Origin: an uncultured Pseudomonadota bacterium
GTDB lineage: Bacteria; Pseudomonadota; Gammaproteobacteria; Methylococcales; Methylomonadaceae
NCBI GenBank assembly: GCA_903902945.1
Contig: CAIUWU010000191.1
Location: 1 to 15,650 of the forward strand
Length of the DNA stretch: 15,650 nt
Direction of reading: 5' to 3'
The position numbers and the translations under genes were made by a program. This document shows, piece by piece, positions 1 through 8,837 of the stretch. Position 1 is the first letter of the stretch. Each line of letters starts with the position of its first letter. The notes beneath the pieces were generated by a model that was not told the DNA's origin, did no database searches, and saw only the letters and a program-made list of their open reading frames with translations.

Positions 1-744
1 CTGCTGCGCAACAGCGAACTGATAGAAAGCATTAATGCCCACATTATTAATAGTTATGCAGGGCAAGTAGATGACATCGTCGAACGGCAACTCGAAAAAC
101 TCGATGACGGTAAGTGGGTAAAAGACGGGCTTGATAGGCTTGAAAAGCAGATTGTTATCGGTATCTGCGAATTATTGACCGTCCAGCATATCCAGGCCCA
201 AGCACTGTGCAGAATTACAGCAAAATTCGAGGAATTCCCGGATGTCAAACCTGGTAAAGACAATGTCTATTTGCAAGTGCTGAAAAAGGCTTTTGAAGTT
301 GAAGAAGAAAAAAGCCAAGAGCAATTGCGTCAGCAACTGCTGCTGGAACAACAAACGCTAACCGAGAAAGCGCAGCATTTAGAGTATTTAAAACAGCTTA
401 CCGAACTGGAGCTGAAAGCTCAGGCATTGGCAGCCGAAAAGTCGCGACGCTTGCTGGCCGAAAAACAGGATCAGTTGGTTCAGCAACTGGCGATAGAAAA
501 ACAGATCCACGCTGAACAGATCAGACATCAAGATGAGCTTCAAGCACTCGAATTCGATGCCGAATTACGCAAAAATGAAAAACAACAGGCTAAACGCCGT
601 TTATCCGATATCCAACAACTGACCGCGCAACTGACCCATGAAGCCGAAGTAGAGCGGCAGACGGCATTGGCAAAATTAAAACGTCAGGAGCTTATCCGTC
701 AGCTAGAGGCATCGGCGTCTTACTCTGAGTTAAACCTGAACTAA
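1..744 (+). CDS. Coiled-coil protein of unknown function, 5' end outside window
   Basis: I do not recognise this family. The frame is open from base 1 to the TAA at 742-744, giving at least 247 residues, so the true start lies upstream. The TTG at 175 is in frame but is not a credible start, because sensible coding continues before it (the in-frame residues before it read ..GLDRLEKQIVIGICELL). The first ~95 residues look globular or helical. From about residue 96 to 240 the protein is almost entirely Glu/Gln/Lys/Leu/Ala with heptad-like spacing, consistent with a long coiled coil. I see no signal peptide or membrane segment in the visible part. The stop is 6 bases before the phosphatase ATG, so the two are probably co-transcribed. 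The visible sequence gives no enzymatic function; a structural or scaffold role is only a guess from the coiled coil. Confidence 0.75.
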   Translation: MLRNSELIESINAHIINSYAGQVDDIVERQLEKLDDGKWVKDGLDRLEKQIVIGICELLTVQHIQAQALCRITAKFEEFPDVKPGKDNVYLQVLKKAFEVEEEKSQEQLRQQLLLEQQTLTEKAQHLEYLKQLTELELKAQALAAEKSRRLLAEKQDQLVQQLAIEKQIHAEQIRHQDELQALEFDAELRKNEKQQAKRRLSDIQQLTAQLTHEAEVERQTALAKLKRQELIRQLEASASYSELNLN

Positions 745-750
745 GCCCCC

Positions 751-1236
751 ATGAGTAACGTTAAAGTCTTATTTGTCTGTATGGGCAATATTTGCAGATC
801 GCCGACTGCGGAAGGCGTTTTCAGCAAACTGGTCGCAGACCGAGGTCTGGCGGCGCATTTCCAAATCGATTCAGCTGGCACCCACGCCTATCATGTCGGT
901 GAAGCACCGGATTTACGTGCCCAACGCGCAGCCCGCGATCGCGGTGTGGAAATTGGCCATCTGCGGGCGCGTAAATTTATTTACGGTGATTTTGACGATT
1001 TTGATCACATTCTGGTGATGGATGATGAGAATCATGCGGTTGTCGAACAGGCTTGTCCGGATCATTTAAAGCATAAAGTCGACTATTTGCTAACGTTTGC
1101 ACCCCAGGTAAATACACGGGAAGTGCCGGATCCGTATTATGGTGGCGCTCACGGATTTGAGCGGGTTCTGGATATGATAGAAATGGCGTCCGAAGGTTTT
1201 CTGGCGCATTTACAACAACAAGGAGTAATCAAATGA
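751..1236 (+). CDS. Low-molecular-weight protein tyrosine phosphatase
   Basis: A 161-residue protein of normal length for the LMW-PTP/arsenate-reductase-like fold. The P-loop CX5R is complete at the N terminus: nucleophile Cys10 to Arg16, within VCMGNICRSPTAE. The general-acid motif DPYYGG is at Asp127-Pro128 near the C terminus, as expected for family I cysteine phosphatases. The likely activity is hydrolysis of phosphotyrosine or other small phosphoesters in the cytoplasm. In bacteria, relatives often act with tyrosine kinases on exopolysaccharide export, but no such kinase gene is visible here, so the substrate is unknown. The ATG at 751 has no clear Shine-Dalgarno sequence (it is preceded by GCCCCC), so translation may rely on coupling to the upstream coiled-coil gene. 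The TGA overlaps the next ATG (ATGA at 1233-1236). Confidence 0.95.
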   Translation: MSNVKVLFVCMGNICRSPTAEGVFSKLVADRGLAAHFQIDSAGTHAYHVGEAPDLRAQRAARDRGVEIGHLRARKFIYGDFDDFDHILVMDDENHAVVEQACPDHLKHKVDYLLTFAPQVNTREVPDPYYGGAHGFERVLDMIEMASEGFLAHLQQQGVIK

Positions 1237-1952
1237 CTGTGGTTGGCAACACTATTGCTTATCTGGATGGCGATACCGTTCTGGAGGCCTATTTTGCCTA
1301 CGATGAAACTATTACCGGGCAGCGCCCTGTGGTTCTGATTCATCATGCCTGGGCCGGGCGCGACGAATTCGTTGCCGACAAAGCCAGAAAACTGGCTGAA
1401 CTGGGTTACTTGGCCTTTGCCACCGATATGTACGGTAAAGGCATATTGGGTAAATCGCCCGAAGAAAATGCCCAATTAATGCAGCCCTTCATTGACGACC
1501 GCGCCAAACTGCAGCAGCGTCTGCAAGCCGCGCTGATGGCAGTCAAGCTGATGCCCTGGGCTGATAATCAGCAGATTGCCGCTATCGGCTTTTGTTTTGG
1601 CGGTTTGTGCGCACTCGATCTGGCTAGAACCGGTGTTGATATCAAAGGGGTTATCTCTTTTCATGGCTTGTTGTTTCCGGCTGCGAATATTCCGCAGCCG
1701 ATTATTAAAGCTAAAGTTCTGGTTTTGCACGGTCATGATGATCCTATGGTGCCGCCGGAACAGGTTCTGGCATTACAGACCGAACTGACACTGGCCGGCG
1801 CTGACTGGCAAGTTCATAGCTTTGGTCATACCATGCACGCTTTCACCAATCCACAAGCCAACAACCCTGATTTCGGTACCGTTTATCAGGCCAGTGCGGA
1901 TCAACGATCCTGGATACTGATGCAAAACTTTCTGGCTGAGATCTTCCGTTAG
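1233..1952 (+). CDS. Dienelactone hydrolase family protein (alpha/beta hydrolase)
   Basis: A 239-residue alpha/beta hydrolase of the dienelactone hydrolase (DLH, COG0412) family. The triad is visible: nucleophile Cys121 in the elbow GFCFGG, Asp170 in HGHDDPMVP, and His202 in GHTMHAF. These are close to the Cys-Asp-His positions of the classic Pseudomonas enzyme. DLH proper hydrolyses dienelactone to maleylacetate in chlorocatechol degradation, but no other gene of that pathway is present. A general ester or lactone hydrolase role is therefore more likely than chloroaromatic breakdown. The start is an ATG overlapping the phosphatase stop by 4 bases (ATGA), with a good AAGGAG at 1220-1225 and 7-base spacing. 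No terminator is evident after its TAG. Confidence 0.93.
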   Translation: MTVVGNTIAYLDGDTVLEAYFAYDETITGQRPVVLIHHAWAGRDEFVADKARKLAELGYLAFATDMYGKGILGKSPEENAQLMQPFIDDRAKLQQRLQAALMAVKLMPWADNQQIAAIGFCFGGLCALDLARTGVDIKGVISFHGLLFPAANIPQPIIKAKVLVLHGHDDPMVPPEQVLALQTELTLAGADWQVHSFGHTMHAFTNPQANNPDFGTVYQASADQRSWILMQNFLAEIFR

Positions 1953-1963
1953 GTGATCCAGAC

Positions 1964-1993
1964 TTCGACTAAGGTGGTCGCGTTTGCTACAAT
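1964..1993 (+). promoter_or_regulatory. Candidate gyrA promoter (extended -10)
   Basis: In the 112-base gap before gyrA, TACAAT at 1988-1993 is preceded by TG one base upstream (TG at 1985-1986), giving an extended -10 element of the sigma70 type. The only -35 candidate is a poor TTCGAC at 1964-1969 with an 18-base spacer, as expected when an extended -10 carries recognition. A transcript starting near 2000 would carry a leader of about 65 bases with a small hairpin (CTCAA 2020-2024 with TTGAG 2030-2034). Assigned by eye only. Confidence 0.45.
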
Positions 1994-2064
1994 GCCCGCC
2001 TTTATAGCCTGATTCAATTCTCAATGGATTTGAGTGTCGGGCTTTCATTTGGAATCCAGGACAC

Positions 2065-4674
2065 ATGTCAGACTTCGCAAAAGAAATTATCCCGGTCAAT
2101 CTCGAAGATGAGATGAAACAATCCTATCTCGATTACGCCATGAGCGTTATCGTCGGCAGGGCGCTTCCTGATGTTCGAGATGGTCTGAAACCGGTTCACC
2201 GTCGTGTTTTGTACGCGATGAGCGAACTGAGTAACGATTGGAACAAACCTTATAAAAAGTCCGCCCGTATCGTCGGTGACGTCATCGGTAAATACCACCC
2301 GCATGGTGATACAGCGGTGTATGACACCATGGTGCGGATGGCACAGCCATTCTCGATGCGCTATATGCTGATCGATGGTCAGGGTAACTTTGGTTCGGTT
2401 GATGGCGATTCGCCGGCAGCGATGCGTTATACCGAAGTGCGGATGGCCAAGATCGCTCACGAATTACTGGCCGACATTGACAAGGAAACCGTCGATTTTG
2501 TTGCCAACTACGACGAATCGGAATCAGAACCTTCGGTGATGCCGACCCGGATTCCAACCCTGCTGATCAACGGTTCTTCTGGGATTGCCGTGGGCATGGC
2601 AACCAATATCCCGCCCCACAATCTGACTGAAATCGTTTCTGCCTGTCTGGCTTTAATCGAAAACCCCGATTTGTCAGTTCGTGATCTAATGGACATCGTG
2701 CCAGGCCCCGATTTTCCGACTGCCGGTATCATTAACGGCGCATCCGGTATCGCCGAAGCTTATGCTACCGGCCGTGGCCGGATTTATCTGCGCGCGCGTT
2801 GCCATTTTGAAGACATCGGCGATAGCGGCAGACAATCAATTATCACCACCGAATTACCGTATCAGGTAAACAAAGCCCGTCTGCTAGAAAAAATTGCCGA
2901 ACTGGTTAAAGAAGGCAAGCTGGAAGGCATTTCCGGTCTGCGTGACGAGTCTGACAAAGACGGCATGCGCATGGTGATTGAACTGCGCCGTGGTGAAGTG
3001 CCTGAAGTGGTGCTGAATAATCTCTATAAACAAACTCAGTTGCAGACTGTGTTTGGTATCAATATGGTGGCCTTGCATGACGGCAGACCCCATTGCATGC
3101 CTTTAAAAGACATTCTGGCGGCGTTTATCAATCACCGTCGCGAAATCGTCACTCGCCGCACCATCTATAACCTGCGTAAAGCGCGCGAACGGGCTCATAT
3201 TCTGGAAGGTCTGGCGGTGGCGCTGGCCAATATCGATGAAATGATCGACCTGATCAAAACATCACCCACACCACAGGACGCCAAAAACGGTTTGCTACAA
3301 AGAACCTGGGCAGCCGGCTTGGTATCCGCATTGCTGGATCGGGCCGATGCCGATCGCTCCAGACCGGAAGATTTAGGTGTTGAATTTGGCTTGATTGCTG
3401 GCCAGTACCGCTTGTCCGAACAACAGGCCCAAGCCATTCTGGATTTGAGACTGCACCGTCTGACTGGCCTTGAGCAAGAAAAGATCGTCAATGAATACAA
3501 ACAACTACTGGCGTTGATCGACAGCTATTTAGAAATTCTGGGCAGCGATGAACGCCTGATGGCCGTCATCAAAGAAGAGCTGGAAGAAATCAAACAGCAA
3601 TATGCTGACGAGCGCCGCACCGAAATCGTTCAGGATTATTCTGATTTATCGGCTGAAGATCTGATCACCGAAGAAGACATGGTAGTGACTATGTCCCATG
3701 AAGGTTATGTCAAAACCCAGCCGCTGACCGACTATAAAGCGCAGCGTCGTGGAGGCCGCGGTAAGTCGGCAACCGCCACCAAAGAAAATGATTTTGTTGA
3801 AAAACTGATCATCGCCAACACTCACGATACGATTCTGTGTTTCTCATCCTCCGGTAAAGTTTACTGGCTGCGGGTGTTCAATCTGCCGGTAGCTAGCCGC
3901 GCTTCGCGAGGCAAGCCGTTCGTCAACCTGTTGCCGCTGGAAGCAGGCGAAAAAATCAACGCCATGTTGCCGGTGCGTGAATATAGTCCTGACAAATATA
4001 TTTTCATGGCTACTTCTTCCGGTACTGTCAAGAAAACTCCGCTGACCGAATTCGAACGGCAGCGCAGTAACGGCAAGATTGCCATCGATCTGATCGAAAA
4101 CGACACGCTGGTCGGCGTTGCGGTCACCGATGGTCAGCAAAACGTAATGCTGTTCAGCAGCGATGGTAAGGCGGTTTGCTTTAACGAAACCGATGTCCGT
4201 TCCATGGGCAGAACCGCAGCTGGCGTAAGAGGTATTCGTTTACAGCCCGATCAAAAAGTGATTTCGCTGATTATTGCCAGCGAAGGCACGGTGCTGAACA
4301 TCACCGAAAACGGCTATGGCAAGCGGACCCGTCTCGAAGAATTTACCCAGCATCGCCGCGGCGGCCAGGGGCTGATTGCGATTCAGACTTCCGAACGTAA
4401 CGGCGCGGTGGTTGGCGCAGTTCTGGTCAATGATAGCGATGAAATCATGCTGATCACCGATGGCGGTACCCTGGTGCGGACCCGGGTCAGTGAAATTTCG
4501 GTAGTGGGTCGAAATACCCAGGGCGTTACCGTGATTCGTTTGGATAAGGGCGAAAAAGTAGTCGGGGTGGATCGTATCGATGGCTTGGGCGACGAAGAAG
4601 GCGATGAAGAACTTACTGATGACGATGTGGCGGCAGAGGCTGATCAAACCGATGCCAATGGGGATCAGGCTTAA
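2065..4674 (+). CDS. gyrA: DNA gyrase subunit A
   Basis: An 869-residue protein, full length for GyrA (E. coli 875). GyrA is the breakage-reunion subunit of the A2B2 gyrase that introduces negative supercoils using ATP. The N-terminal winged-helix/tower region contains the catalytic Tyr122 in AAMRYTE, at E. coli numbering. The quinolone-resistance-determining region reads HPHGDTAVYD, with Thr83 and Asp87. The GyrA box QRRGGRG is at residues 560-566, which separates this from ParC and supports DNA wrapping by the C-terminal propeller. A second box-like RRGGQG lies at about 764-769. The C-terminal tail is strongly acidic (Asp/Glu-rich, ~840-869), as in other gyrases. No intein interrupts it. 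AGGA at 2058-2061 sits unusually close to the ATG. The TAA shares one base with the serC ATG (TAATG), which suggests translational coupling. Confidence 0.99.
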   Translation: MSDFAKEIIPVNLEDEMKQSYLDYAMSVIVGRALPDVRDGLKPVHRRVLYAMSELSNDWNKPYKKSARIVGDVIGKYHPHGDTAVYDTMVRMAQPFSMRYMLIDGQGNFGSVDGDSPAAMRYTEVRMAKIAHELLADIDKETVDFVANYDESESEPSVMPTRIPTLLINGSSGIAVGMATNIPPHNLTEIVSACLALIENPDLSVRDLMDIVPGPDFPTAGIINGASGIAEAYATGRGRIYLRARCHFEDIGDSGRQSIITTELPYQVNKARLLEKIAELVKEGKLEGISGLRDESDKDGMRMVIELRRGEVPEVVLNNLYKQTQLQTVFGINMVALHDGRPHCMPLKDILAAFINHRREIVTRRTIYNLRKARERAHILEGLAVALANIDEMIDLIKTSPTPQDAKNGLLQRTWAAGLVSALLDRADADRSRPEDLGVEFGLIAGQYRLSEQQAQAILDLRLHRLTGLEQEKIVNEYKQLLALIDSYLEILGSDERLMAVIKEELEEIKQQYADERRTEIVQDYSDLSAEDLITEEDMVVTMSHEGYVKTQPLTDYKAQRRGGRGKSATATKENDFVEKLIIANTHDTILCFSSSGKVYWLRVFNLPVASRASRGKPFVNLLPLEAGEKINAMLPVREYSPDKYIFMATSSGTVKKTPLTEFERQRSNGKIAIDLIENDTLVGVAVTDGQQNVMLFSSDGKAVCFNETDVRSMGRTAAGVRGIRLQPDQKVISLIIASEGTVLNITENGYGKRTRLEEFTQHRRGGQGLIAIQTSERNGAVVGAVLVNDSDEIMLITDGGTLVRTRVSEISVVGRNTQGVTVIRLDKGEKVVGVDRIDGLGDEEGDEELTDDDVAAEADQTDANGDQA

Positions 4675-5753
4675 TGGCACGGATTTTTAATTTCAGCGCC
4701 GGCCCGTCGACACTTCCCGAAGCGGTTCTATTGCAGGCACAACAAGAGCTTTTGGACTGGCGTGGCACCGGCATGTCGGTGATGGAAATGAGTCATCGCG
4801 GCAAACATTTCATGGCGATTGCCGCCGCCATGCAACAGGATTTGATCGACTTACTGGCGATTCCGGCTAATTACCGGGTCTTGTTTCTGCAAGGAGGCGC
4901 CAGCGCCCAGTTTGCCTTGATCCCGCAAAATTTATTGGGTAATCGACAAGTGGCCAGTTATGTCAATACCGGCGCCTGGTCTACTGCGGCTATCAAAGAA
5001 GCAGCAAAGTATTGTCAGGTTGATATTGCCGCCAGTGCTGAAGAGAGTGGTTTTAGCTCCATACCGGATCAGACCAACTGGCAGATCGATCAGTCGGCTG
5101 CCTATCTGCATTTCACTTCCAATGAAACCATTCACGGCGTCGAATTTTTCAATGTGCCTGATGCCCAGGGTTTGCCGTTGGTTTGTGATATGTCTTCAGA
5201 CATTCTGTCACGGCCCGAAGACATCAGTCGTTATGGGCTGATTTATGCCGGCGCACAAAAAAACATGGGGCCATCCGGCGTTACCGTGGTGATTGTCCGC
5301 GAAGACTTATTGGACCGCGCCAGTGCTAGCGTACCGGCTGTGTTTAATTACCGGCAGCAAGCCGATGCCGACTCGATGCTGAATACCCCGGCAACCTATA
5401 ACTGGTATTTGCTGGGTTTGGTGCTGCAATGGCTGAAACAACAGGGTGGCATCGCCGCAATCGAGCAGCTGAATATTCGTAAAGCCCAAAAACTGTATCA
5501 GGCGATTGATAACTCCAGTCTTTACCAGAACCGGGTTGATAAACGTTATCGCTCACGGATGAATATTCCGTTTGTATTGACTGACAGTGCCCTGGATAAA
5601 CAGTTTATCAGCGAAGCTGAGCAACACGGTCTGAGTGGCCTGCAAGGCCATCGCATGACCGGTGGTATGCGCGCCAGTATTTATAACGCCATGCCGGAAG
5701 CCGGTATCGATGCGCTGATTGATTTTATGGCTGAGTTTGAACGTAGGCATTAA
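4674..5753 (+). CDS. serC: Phosphoserine aminotransferase
   Basis: A 359-residue class-V PLP-dependent aminotransferase, close to the E. coli SerC length (362). It converts 3-phosphohydroxypyruvate plus glutamate to O-phosphoserine in serine synthesis, and acts on the related 4-phosphohydroxythreonine in pyridoxal phosphate synthesis. The N terminus begins with the diagnostic FNFSAGPSTLP, followed by the MSHRGK and LQGGASAQF motifs. The Schiff-base lysine is Lys196 in AGAQKNMGPSG. The C terminus has GHRMTGGMRAS, the family's substrate-binding arginine region. The ATG shares its A with the gyrA TAA, and a purine-rich GGGGA at 4660-4664 lies 9 bases upstream within gyrA. The gyrA-serC-pheA order is typical of the Pseudomonas-type supraoperon. 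Confidence 0.98.
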   Translation: MARIFNFSAGPSTLPEAVLLQAQQELLDWRGTGMSVMEMSHRGKHFMAIAAAMQQDLIDLLAIPANYRVLFLQGGASAQFALIPQNLLGNRQVASYVNTGAWSTAAIKEAAKYCQVDIAASAEESGFSSIPDQTNWQIDQSAAYLHFTSNETIHGVEFFNVPDAQGLPLVCDMSSDILSRPEDISRYGLIYAGAQKNMGPSGVTVVIVREDLLDRASASVPAVFNYRQQADADSMLNTPATYNWYLLGLVLQWLKQQGGIAAIEQLNIRKAQKLYQAIDNSSLYQNRVDKRYRSRMNIPFVLTDSALDKQFISEAEQHGLSGLQGHRMTGGMRASIYNAMPEAGIDALIDFMAEFERRH

Positions 5754-5762
5754 GGGTAACTC

Positions 5763-6848
5763 ATGACGGCAATTATTCCTCTGTCAGAACTGCGACAGCA
5801 AATTGACAACATTGATCAGCAAATCCTGCAACTGATTAACCAGCGCGCTCAATGTGCGATTGAGGTAGCCAGAACCAAGCAGGCGGAAGGTGAAACCGGC
5901 AGTTTTTATCGTCCTGACCGTGAAGCTCAGGTGTTAAGACGTATCCAGACCCTTAATCCGGGGCCGTTAGGTGACAAGGCTGCGGCACATTTATTCCGTG
6001 AAATCATGTCTGCCTGTCTGGCACTGGAAAAACCGCTGGAAGTGGCTTTTCTCGGACCGGAAGGCACGTTTACCCAGCAAGCCACCTTCAAACATTTTGG
6101 CCATGCCGTTAAAGATATTCCGGTTGCTACCATCCATGATATTTTTCAGGCAGTTGAAAACGGTCACTGCCAGTTTGGCGTGGTGCCGGTAGAAAACTCT
6201 ACCGAGGGCGTCATTGCGCATACGCTGGACCGATTTATCAATTCACCGTTACAGATTTGCGGTGAAGTCGAAATTCGGGTGCATCATAATCTGCTCGGCA
6301 AGATGGAATCGATCAATGCCATCACCGAAGTGTATTCGCATCAGCAATCCTTGGCGCAATGCCGGCAATGGCTCAATAGTCATTTACCGAATCTGCCATT
6401 AACCGCAGTCAGCAGTAATGCCGAAGCCGCCAGACTGGCATCGCTGGACTCCAGCAAAGCCGCCATCGCCGGTTTAATGGCCGCCGAGCTGTACGATCTA
6501 AAAGCGCTGGCCAGCAATATTGAAGATGAATCCAATAACACCACGCGTTTCATCGTGATAGGTCAGCAACAACCCAGTTCTACCGGTGCCGATAAAACCT
6601 CGATTTTGGTTTCAACCGGCAATCAGCCCGGTGCCTTGCACAAGATTCTGGCGCCATTTGCCGAATATGGCATCAGCATGGCGCACATCGAATCCAGACC
6701 CTCCCGTCAGGGGCTCTGGGAGTATGTGTTTTTTATTGATATTGACGGGCATCGTGAAGACACTGACGTTGCCAAAGCACTCGATGCTTTGCAAGCCAAT
6801 GTCAAGTTATTGAAAATCCTGGGCTCTTATCCAAAAGCCGTCATTTAG
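5763..6848 (+). CDS. pheA: Bifunctional chorismate mutase / prephenate dehydratase (P-protein)
   Basis: A 361-residue fusion. The AroQ-type chorismate mutase spans about residues 1-90, with Arg11, Arg28 and Lys39 at the positions of the E. coli active-site residues. The prephenate dehydratase domain follows (about 93-270), starting VAFLGPEGTF and ending with the catalytic-region motif TTRF at 260-263. The C-terminal ACT domain (about 280-355) carries GALHKIL and ESRPSR (from Glu310), the motif linked to phenylalanine feedback binding. It converts chorismate to prephenate and then phenylpyruvate in the cytoplasm. The ATG is 9 bases after serC, with AAGGG at 5752-5756 overlapping the serC stop as ribosome-binding site. 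The Phe-binding ACT motif argues for allosteric control; I see no pheL-type attenuator upstream. Confidence 0.98.
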   Translation: MTAIIPLSELRQQIDNIDQQILQLINQRAQCAIEVARTKQAEGETGSFYRPDREAQVLRRIQTLNPGPLGDKAAAHLFREIMSACLALEKPLEVAFLGPEGTFTQQATFKHFGHAVKDIPVATIHDIFQAVENGHCQFGVVPVENSTEGVIAHTLDRFINSPLQICGEVEIRVHHNLLGKMESINAITEVYSHQQSLAQCRQWLNSHLPNLPLTAVSSNAEAARLASLDSSKAAIAGLMAAELYDLKALASNIEDESNNTTRFIVIGQQQPSSTGADKTSILVSTGNQPGALHKILAPFAEYGISMAHIESRPSRQGLWEYVFFIDIDGHREDTDVAKALDALQANVKLLKILGSYPKAVI

Positions 6849-6855
6849 TCGAATC

Positions 6856-7959
6856 ATGAATAGTTTTTTATCTCTAGCAACACCAGGCGTCCAACAACTG
6901 GTGCCTTATGTTCCCGGCAAACCGGTAGACGAATTACAGCGTGAGCTGGGTTTAACCGAAGTGATCAAGTTGGCCTCCAATGAAAATCCATTGGGTACCG
7001 GAGCCAAAGTCATCGAGGCGATTCAGGCCACGCTGCCTGAATTGACCCGCTATCCCGATGGCAGTGGTTTTGCTTTGAAAGCAACGCTGTCTGCCAAGCT
7101 GAACATTGATCCGAATCAGCTCACACTGGGTAATGGTTCCAGCGAAATTCTGGAACTGGTGATGCGCACTTTTGTATTGCCAGAACATGAGATTGTGTTT
7201 TCGCAGCACGCCTTTGCCCTGTATCCGATTCTGACCCAGGCGGTCGGTGCTCAGGCGCGGGTGGTACCGGCACTTAATTACGGTCACGATTTGTCGGCCA
7301 TGCGTCAGGCGATTACCGCTAAAACTCGGGTGGTATTTATTGCCAATCCGAATAATCCGACCGGCACGCTATTACCGGAAGCCGAGTTACGCAGCTTTAT
7401 CGCCGATTTACCTACACACGTGCTATGTGTGCTGGACGAAGCCTATTATGAATTTGTCGATCCTGCGGTCAGGACCGAATCTCTAAGCTGGGCAGGGGAT
7501 TATCCTAATCTGATTATTGCCCGGACTTTTTCGAAAGCCTACGGTCTGGCGGGTTTTAGAATCGGTTACGGCATCTCTTCGACCCAGGTAGCTGATTTGC
7601 TTAACCGGGTCAGACAGCCGTTCAACTGCAATATGCTGGCCCTGGCAGTCGCAGAAGCGGCGCTGACTGATCAGGCATACATTGATCAGACCATTGCCCT
7701 GAATAATGCCGGCATGGCCCAGTTAACCGATGCTTTTAAAGCCTTGTCTTTACCCTGGATTCCCTCTTCGGGTAATTTTGTGGCGGTTGATGTCAAACAG
7801 CCGGCCTTGCCGATTTATCAAGCCTTGCTACAAAAAGGGGTGATTGTCAGACCGGTTGCCAATTATGAAATGCCTGATCACTTACGGATCAGCATTGGCA
7901 CCGAATATGAAAATTCAGTCTTCATCAAAGCCTTGCAAGAGGTTCTAGCGGGTGTTTAA
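6856..7959 (+). CDS. hisC: Histidinol-phosphate / aromatic aminotransferase (HisC type)
   Basis: A 367-residue fold-type I PLP aminotransferase of the HisC family. Visible motifs: KLASNENPLG near the N terminus, GNGSSEIL (phosphate cup), NPNNPTG, DEAYYEF (PLP Asp/Tyr), the Schiff-base Lys227 in TFSKAYGLAGFRIGYG, and the C-terminal arginine in LRISIGT. HisC transaminates imidazole acetol phosphate in histidine synthesis. Copies located between pheA and tyrA (called hisHb in the Pseudomonas literature) also act on phenylpyruvate, 4-hydroxyphenylpyruvate or prephenate. The neighbours make that broad aromatic role likely here. The ATG lies 7 bases after pheA with no recognisable Shine-Dalgarno sequence, suggesting coupling. 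Another hisC may exist in a his operon elsewhere, which the window cannot show. Confidence 0.95.
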   Translation: MNSFLSLATPGVQQLVPYVPGKPVDELQRELGLTEVIKLASNENPLGTGAKVIEAIQATLPELTRYPDGSGFALKATLSAKLNIDPNQLTLGNGSSEILELVMRTFVLPEHEIVFSQHAFALYPILTQAVGAQARVVPALNYGHDLSAMRQAITAKTRVVFIANPNNPTGTLLPEAELRSFIADLPTHVLCVLDEAYYEFVDPAVRTESLSWAGDYPNLIIARTFSKAYGLAGFRIGYGISSTQVADLLNRVRQPFNCNMLALAVAEAALTDQAYIDQTIALNNAGMAQLTDAFKALSLPWIPSSGNFVAVDVKQPALPIYQALLQKGVIVRPVANYEMPDHLRISIGTEYENSVFIKALQEVLAGV

Positions 7960-8827
7960 CCGTTTATGTTTGATTGGCGTTGGTCTGATCGGTGGTTCTG
8001 TTGCCTTGGCGGCACGCGAACAAGGTCTATGCCGGCAAATCGTTGCCTACGGGGATGAAAAGCATCAGACCAATCTGGCTCTGGCGCAGCAACTGGGGGT
8101 AATCGATGCGTACTACTTCGATATCGGTGCCGCACTGGCGGGTAGTGACTGTGTGATCATCGCCACGCCGGTTGGCAGCATGGCTTATTTGTTTGCCGAG
8201 ATGAAACCATTCTGGAGCAGTGACTGCGTTTACAGTGATGTCGGCAGCACCAAACACAGTGTGGTTGAGGCATTAACCAGCGTGTTTGGCCAGGTGCCGG
8301 ATAATTTTGTACCGGCCCATCCGATTGCCGGTGCCGAGAAAAGCGGTGTCCAGGCTGCCAATGTCAATTTATTTGTCAACAAGCGTTTGATTATGACCCC
8401 GCTGGCACATACCAGTCGTTCGGCTGTCAATGCCATCCGCCGTTTGTGGACAAGCATAGGCAGTGTGGTTTCTGAGATGACCGTCGAGCATCATGATACG
8501 GTGCTGGCGGCGACCAGCCATTTGCCGCACATTCTGGCTTTTGCGCTGGTGGGTTTATTGGGGCGCAAAGATGAACAGCATGAAATTTTCAAATATGCGG
8601 CCGGTGGCTTTAAAGACTTTAGTCGCATCGCTTCCAGCGACCCGACTATGTGGCAAGACATCTGTCTGGCCAATAAACAGGAAATAATTCCTCTGATTCA
8701 GCAGTTACAGGCCGAATTAGGCAAAATTGAACAGTTATTAGCCCATGATCAAGCGGCTGAACTGTTTGCAACATTTACGTATGCCCGTAATGCAAGGCAG
8801 CGTTTTCTGGACCAACAAGAAGACTGA
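7952..8827 (+). CDS. tyrA: Prephenate dehydrogenase (or cyclohexadienyl dehydrogenase)
   Basis: A 291-residue TyrA of the short type, without a chorismate mutase or ACT fusion. The Rossmann motif GVGLIGG is at residues 9-15, and Asp35 at the end of the second strand suggests NAD+ preference (inference). Conserved prephenate-site motifs are AHPIAGAEKSG with His123, and SHLPHILAFAL with His190 and His193. It oxidatively decarboxylates prephenate to 4-hydroxyphenylpyruvate, or arogenate to tyrosine; the sequence alone does not settle substrate choice. The start is GTG at 7952, inside the end of hisC (8-base overlap), with AAGAGG at 7937-7942 at 9-base spacing. The ATG at 7966 is in the wrong frame. 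In Pseudomonas and relatives tyrA is fused to aroA; here it ends with a TGA in a different frame from aroA. Confidence 0.96.
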   Translation: MFNRLCLIGVGLIGGSVALAAREQGLCRQIVAYGDEKHQTNLALAQQLGVIDAYYFDIGAALAGSDCVIIATPVGSMAYLFAEMKPFWSSDCVYSDVGSTKHSVVEALTSVFGQVPDNFVPAHPIAGAEKSGVQAANVNLFVNKRLIMTPLAHTSRSAVNAIRRLWTSIGSVVSEMTVEHHDTVLAATSHLPHILAFALVGLLGRKDEQHEIFKYAAGGFKDFSRIASSDPTMWQDICLANKQEIIPLIQQLQAELGKIEQLLAHDQAAELFATFTYARNARQRFLDQQED

Positions 8828-8837
8828 GAAAAGTACT

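Noticed and set aside
175..744. TTG at 175 as start of the coiled-coil gene
   Set aside because: The frame is open and protein-like back to base 1, so the gene continues upstream of the window.
2299..2330. GyrA Thr83 as acquired fluoroquinolone resistance
   Set aside because: Thr at this position is natural in several gammaproteobacteria, and Asp87 is unchanged.
8745..8837. 31-residue N-terminal extension of AroA
   Set aside because: It overlaps tyrA out of frame and does not look like EPSP synthase. ATG 8838 gives the family N terminus.
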